Part shown: piece after piece, positions 62,510 to 64,000 of the stretch | How the letters are laid out: the number at the start of each line of letters is the position of its first letter | Position numbering within the stretch: position 1 is the first letter of the stretch | Assembly (NCBI GenBank): GCA_022606425.2 | Contig: JAHDVF020000846.1 | Span: forward strand, 124,001-188,000 | Source: Lepidostoma basale | Lineage: Eukaryota; Arthropoda; Insecta; Trichoptera; Lepidostomatidae | Length of the DNA stretch: 64,000 nucleotides | Reading direction: 5' to 3' | Notes under the pieces: generated by a model | Seen by the model: the letters and a program-made list of their open reading frames with translations, nothing else | The model's database searches: none | Told to the model about the DNA's origin: nothing | Translations under genes and position numbers: made by a program

Positions 62510-62760
62510 TTGTATCTCAATAGAGACGAAGATGCAAATTGGAAACAGAATATGGTTGGTGGTGTTTACAGGACTTATGACCTGTCATTGGTTGGGTCAA
62601 GCGCACGCTCCATGTAATACAACATTCCCCATTCCAAATTTTTTTTCTTATGACCACCATGTCTGACAAATTTTTGGAAGTTGTATATATTTGAATTGAT
62701 AGCCCGCAATGGGTGAAATCCAGTTGTCCGTCTACAAGTATTTGTATACATTCAAAATAT
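62510..62760 (+). mobile_element. TIR-element copy, left part and tail
   Basis: CAATTGTATCTCAATAGAGAC, GGTGTTTACAGGACTTATG, TTGGTTGGGTCAAGCGCACG, GCCCGCAATGGGTGAAATCC and TTTGTATACATTCAAAAT. The inverted right arm of the 36905 copy is absent. Confidence 0.8.
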
Positions 62761-62762
62761 TG

Positions 62763-64000
62763 TACAAATCAAATCAGTTTATTTTTTCTCAAAAGATATT
62801 ACAAACAATTTTTAAAGTTTAAGACATCTATTGAGAACAGGTAAAATATAATAAATATATAATACCAGGAACGTATGAGAGATGGTTCGACATTAGGTAT
62901 ACAAGATACTCTCCAAAGTCAAGAGTGTTTGTCTTCTGAACGTACATGTTCAGCAGTTTGATTGCTCTCCCCACCGGCATCACCAGAGGCAGGTTGGTTC
63001 TGCATGCTGGGAGATAAAACAGTCTGTGCTGACGCTGTCGAAGATAACCATCCTGAACATAAAGATGGATAGCCTTCAAGATGACGGAATTCTCAAATAA
63101 TCCCCTGATAAGTCTGAAGAAATGGGTAAGTGTGCACCCATCCCTTCTTATCTGTAAGCTATTGGTCCCCAGCATGCCCAAGAGGAATACAGTGGGATAA
63201 AGCCACGGATAGCTGTCAAACTCCTTCATGTAGAGATATCTCAGAAATCTATTCTGAACCCTCTCTAACATGAGCGAGTATCTCGCCTCGCGGGGACTCA
63301 TCACCGAGCCACACTCGAGCCGGCTCCGGACCAATGGGTTATATAAAATTCGCAAAACATAGGGATTCTTGAAAACTCTACCAGTTCGGAGAATAAATCC
63401 CAACATTTTCAGTGCAACTCCACATATTCTCTCAATGTGAGTATGGAAAGTCAACCCACTTTCATAAACAATACCAAGATCCCTTATCGTTGAAACACTC
63501 TTAAGTTGCTGGTTATCCATTGTGTATCTGTAATAAACAGTACGCAATGCTCTCGTAAAAGATAAAATTACGCATTTAGAGACATTTAAATAAATTTGAT
63601 TGGTTTTACTCCAGCGGACGATATTATTAACATCTGACTGGAGACGGAGCCAATCTTCGTGGCTTTTTATCTCAAGGAATAATTTAAGTTCATCTGCAAA
63701 TAAAAGAAATCGCTAAAATTTTATAACCCTCGCGATATCATTAATGAAGATGGTGAAGAGGAGTGGACTAAGGTTTGAGCCCTGTGGCACTCCGGAATAT
63801 ACGGGAAAAAGTGCAGATTGAAATATACCGTATGAGGTTAACTGTTTCCTCTCCCTTAGGTAGCTAATAAAAATATAGCCAACTAAGAAGAGAAACCAAT
63901 TTCCGACAGCTTTCGCAGAAGTACATCATGGTTGACGGTATCAAAGGCTTTAGAAAAATCATTAATCATGATGACAGTTAAAATTAAACTAAAACTCGCC
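62763..64000 (-). mobile_element. LINE B with reverse-transcriptase domain, running off the window
   Basis: From the right edge the minus strand encodes INDFSKAFDTVNHDVLLRKL (RT motif A), SGVPQGSNLSPLLFTIFIND (motif B region), LLFADELKLFLE (the FADD box with the second Asp changed to Glu), then LGIVYESGLTFHTHIERI, KMLGFILRTGRVFKNPYVLR, RFLRYLYMKEFDSYPWLYPT and RLFYLPACRTNLPLVMPVGR. Stops near 63715 and 63880 break the frame. Jockey/CR1-type order. 3' tail CAAATCAAATCAG. Inactive. Confidence 0.9.

Overview
This is a eukaryotic, AT-rich, intron-containing and repeat-saturated window. It is almost certainly from an insect. Lepidoptera is my best guess from the kind of secreted gene family and the mix of LINEs, SINEs, hAT, pogo, mariner and piggyBac-like elements, but the sequence does not prove the order. 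Real host coding sequence is about 4 kb of 64 kb; most open reading frames are pieces of dead transposable elements.

Host genes, all on the + strand. (1) Gene 1, 6447-13575, six coding exons, 267 aa: a small secreted protein of the TULIP-type lipid-binding group (takeout/juvenile-hormone-binding-protein-like or mite group-7-allergen-like). (2) Gene 2, 17367-24558, a close paralogue for which I find coding exons 2-6 but no signal-peptide exon. (3) Gene 3, 36632-52073, a more diverged six-exon paralogue, 286 aa, with TE-swollen introns. The three share splice phases, and internal exons 3, 4 and 5 are exactly 128, 64 and 109 bp in each, so this is a tandem gene cluster. (4) Gene 4, 55319-57085, an apparently single-exon gene for a 588-residue protein with two membrane segments, a cysteine-rich knuckle and a long polar tail; I do not recognise the family.

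Repeats. I use working names for the LINE families. LINE A has (TTAG)n tails, a protein ending near SAYPSGETA, and about 25-30 5'-truncated fragments. LINE B is CR1/Jockey-like with an AATCA-type tail and includes a large piece with reverse-transcriptase motifs running off the right edge. LINE C has the RRMLRIPWT motif and a GAA-rich tail. LINE D has the LRTIAGKTLRDRVRN motif. LINE E is RTE/BovB-like. LINE F and a mixed group G are smaller, and there is one L2/CR1-like piece. DNA elements include hAT elements with 8-bp target duplications, pogo/Tigger-like elements, three degenerate mariners, a piggyBac-like MITE at TTAA, and several hairpin or TIR families. tRNA-derived SINEs occur at least five times.

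The most striking non-gene structures are a 51-bp tandem array of about 24 units starting 64 bp after the gene 2 stop codon, which is open in one frame and carries repeated AATAAA signals; a LINE with a clean 5' inversion near 2.4-3.3 kb; a SINE split by both a hAT MITE and a LINE near 16.4-17.3 kb; a duplication of the exon 2 splice donor of gene 3; and a dispersed long-hairpin family. All calls come from reading the sequence; no database search was possible.
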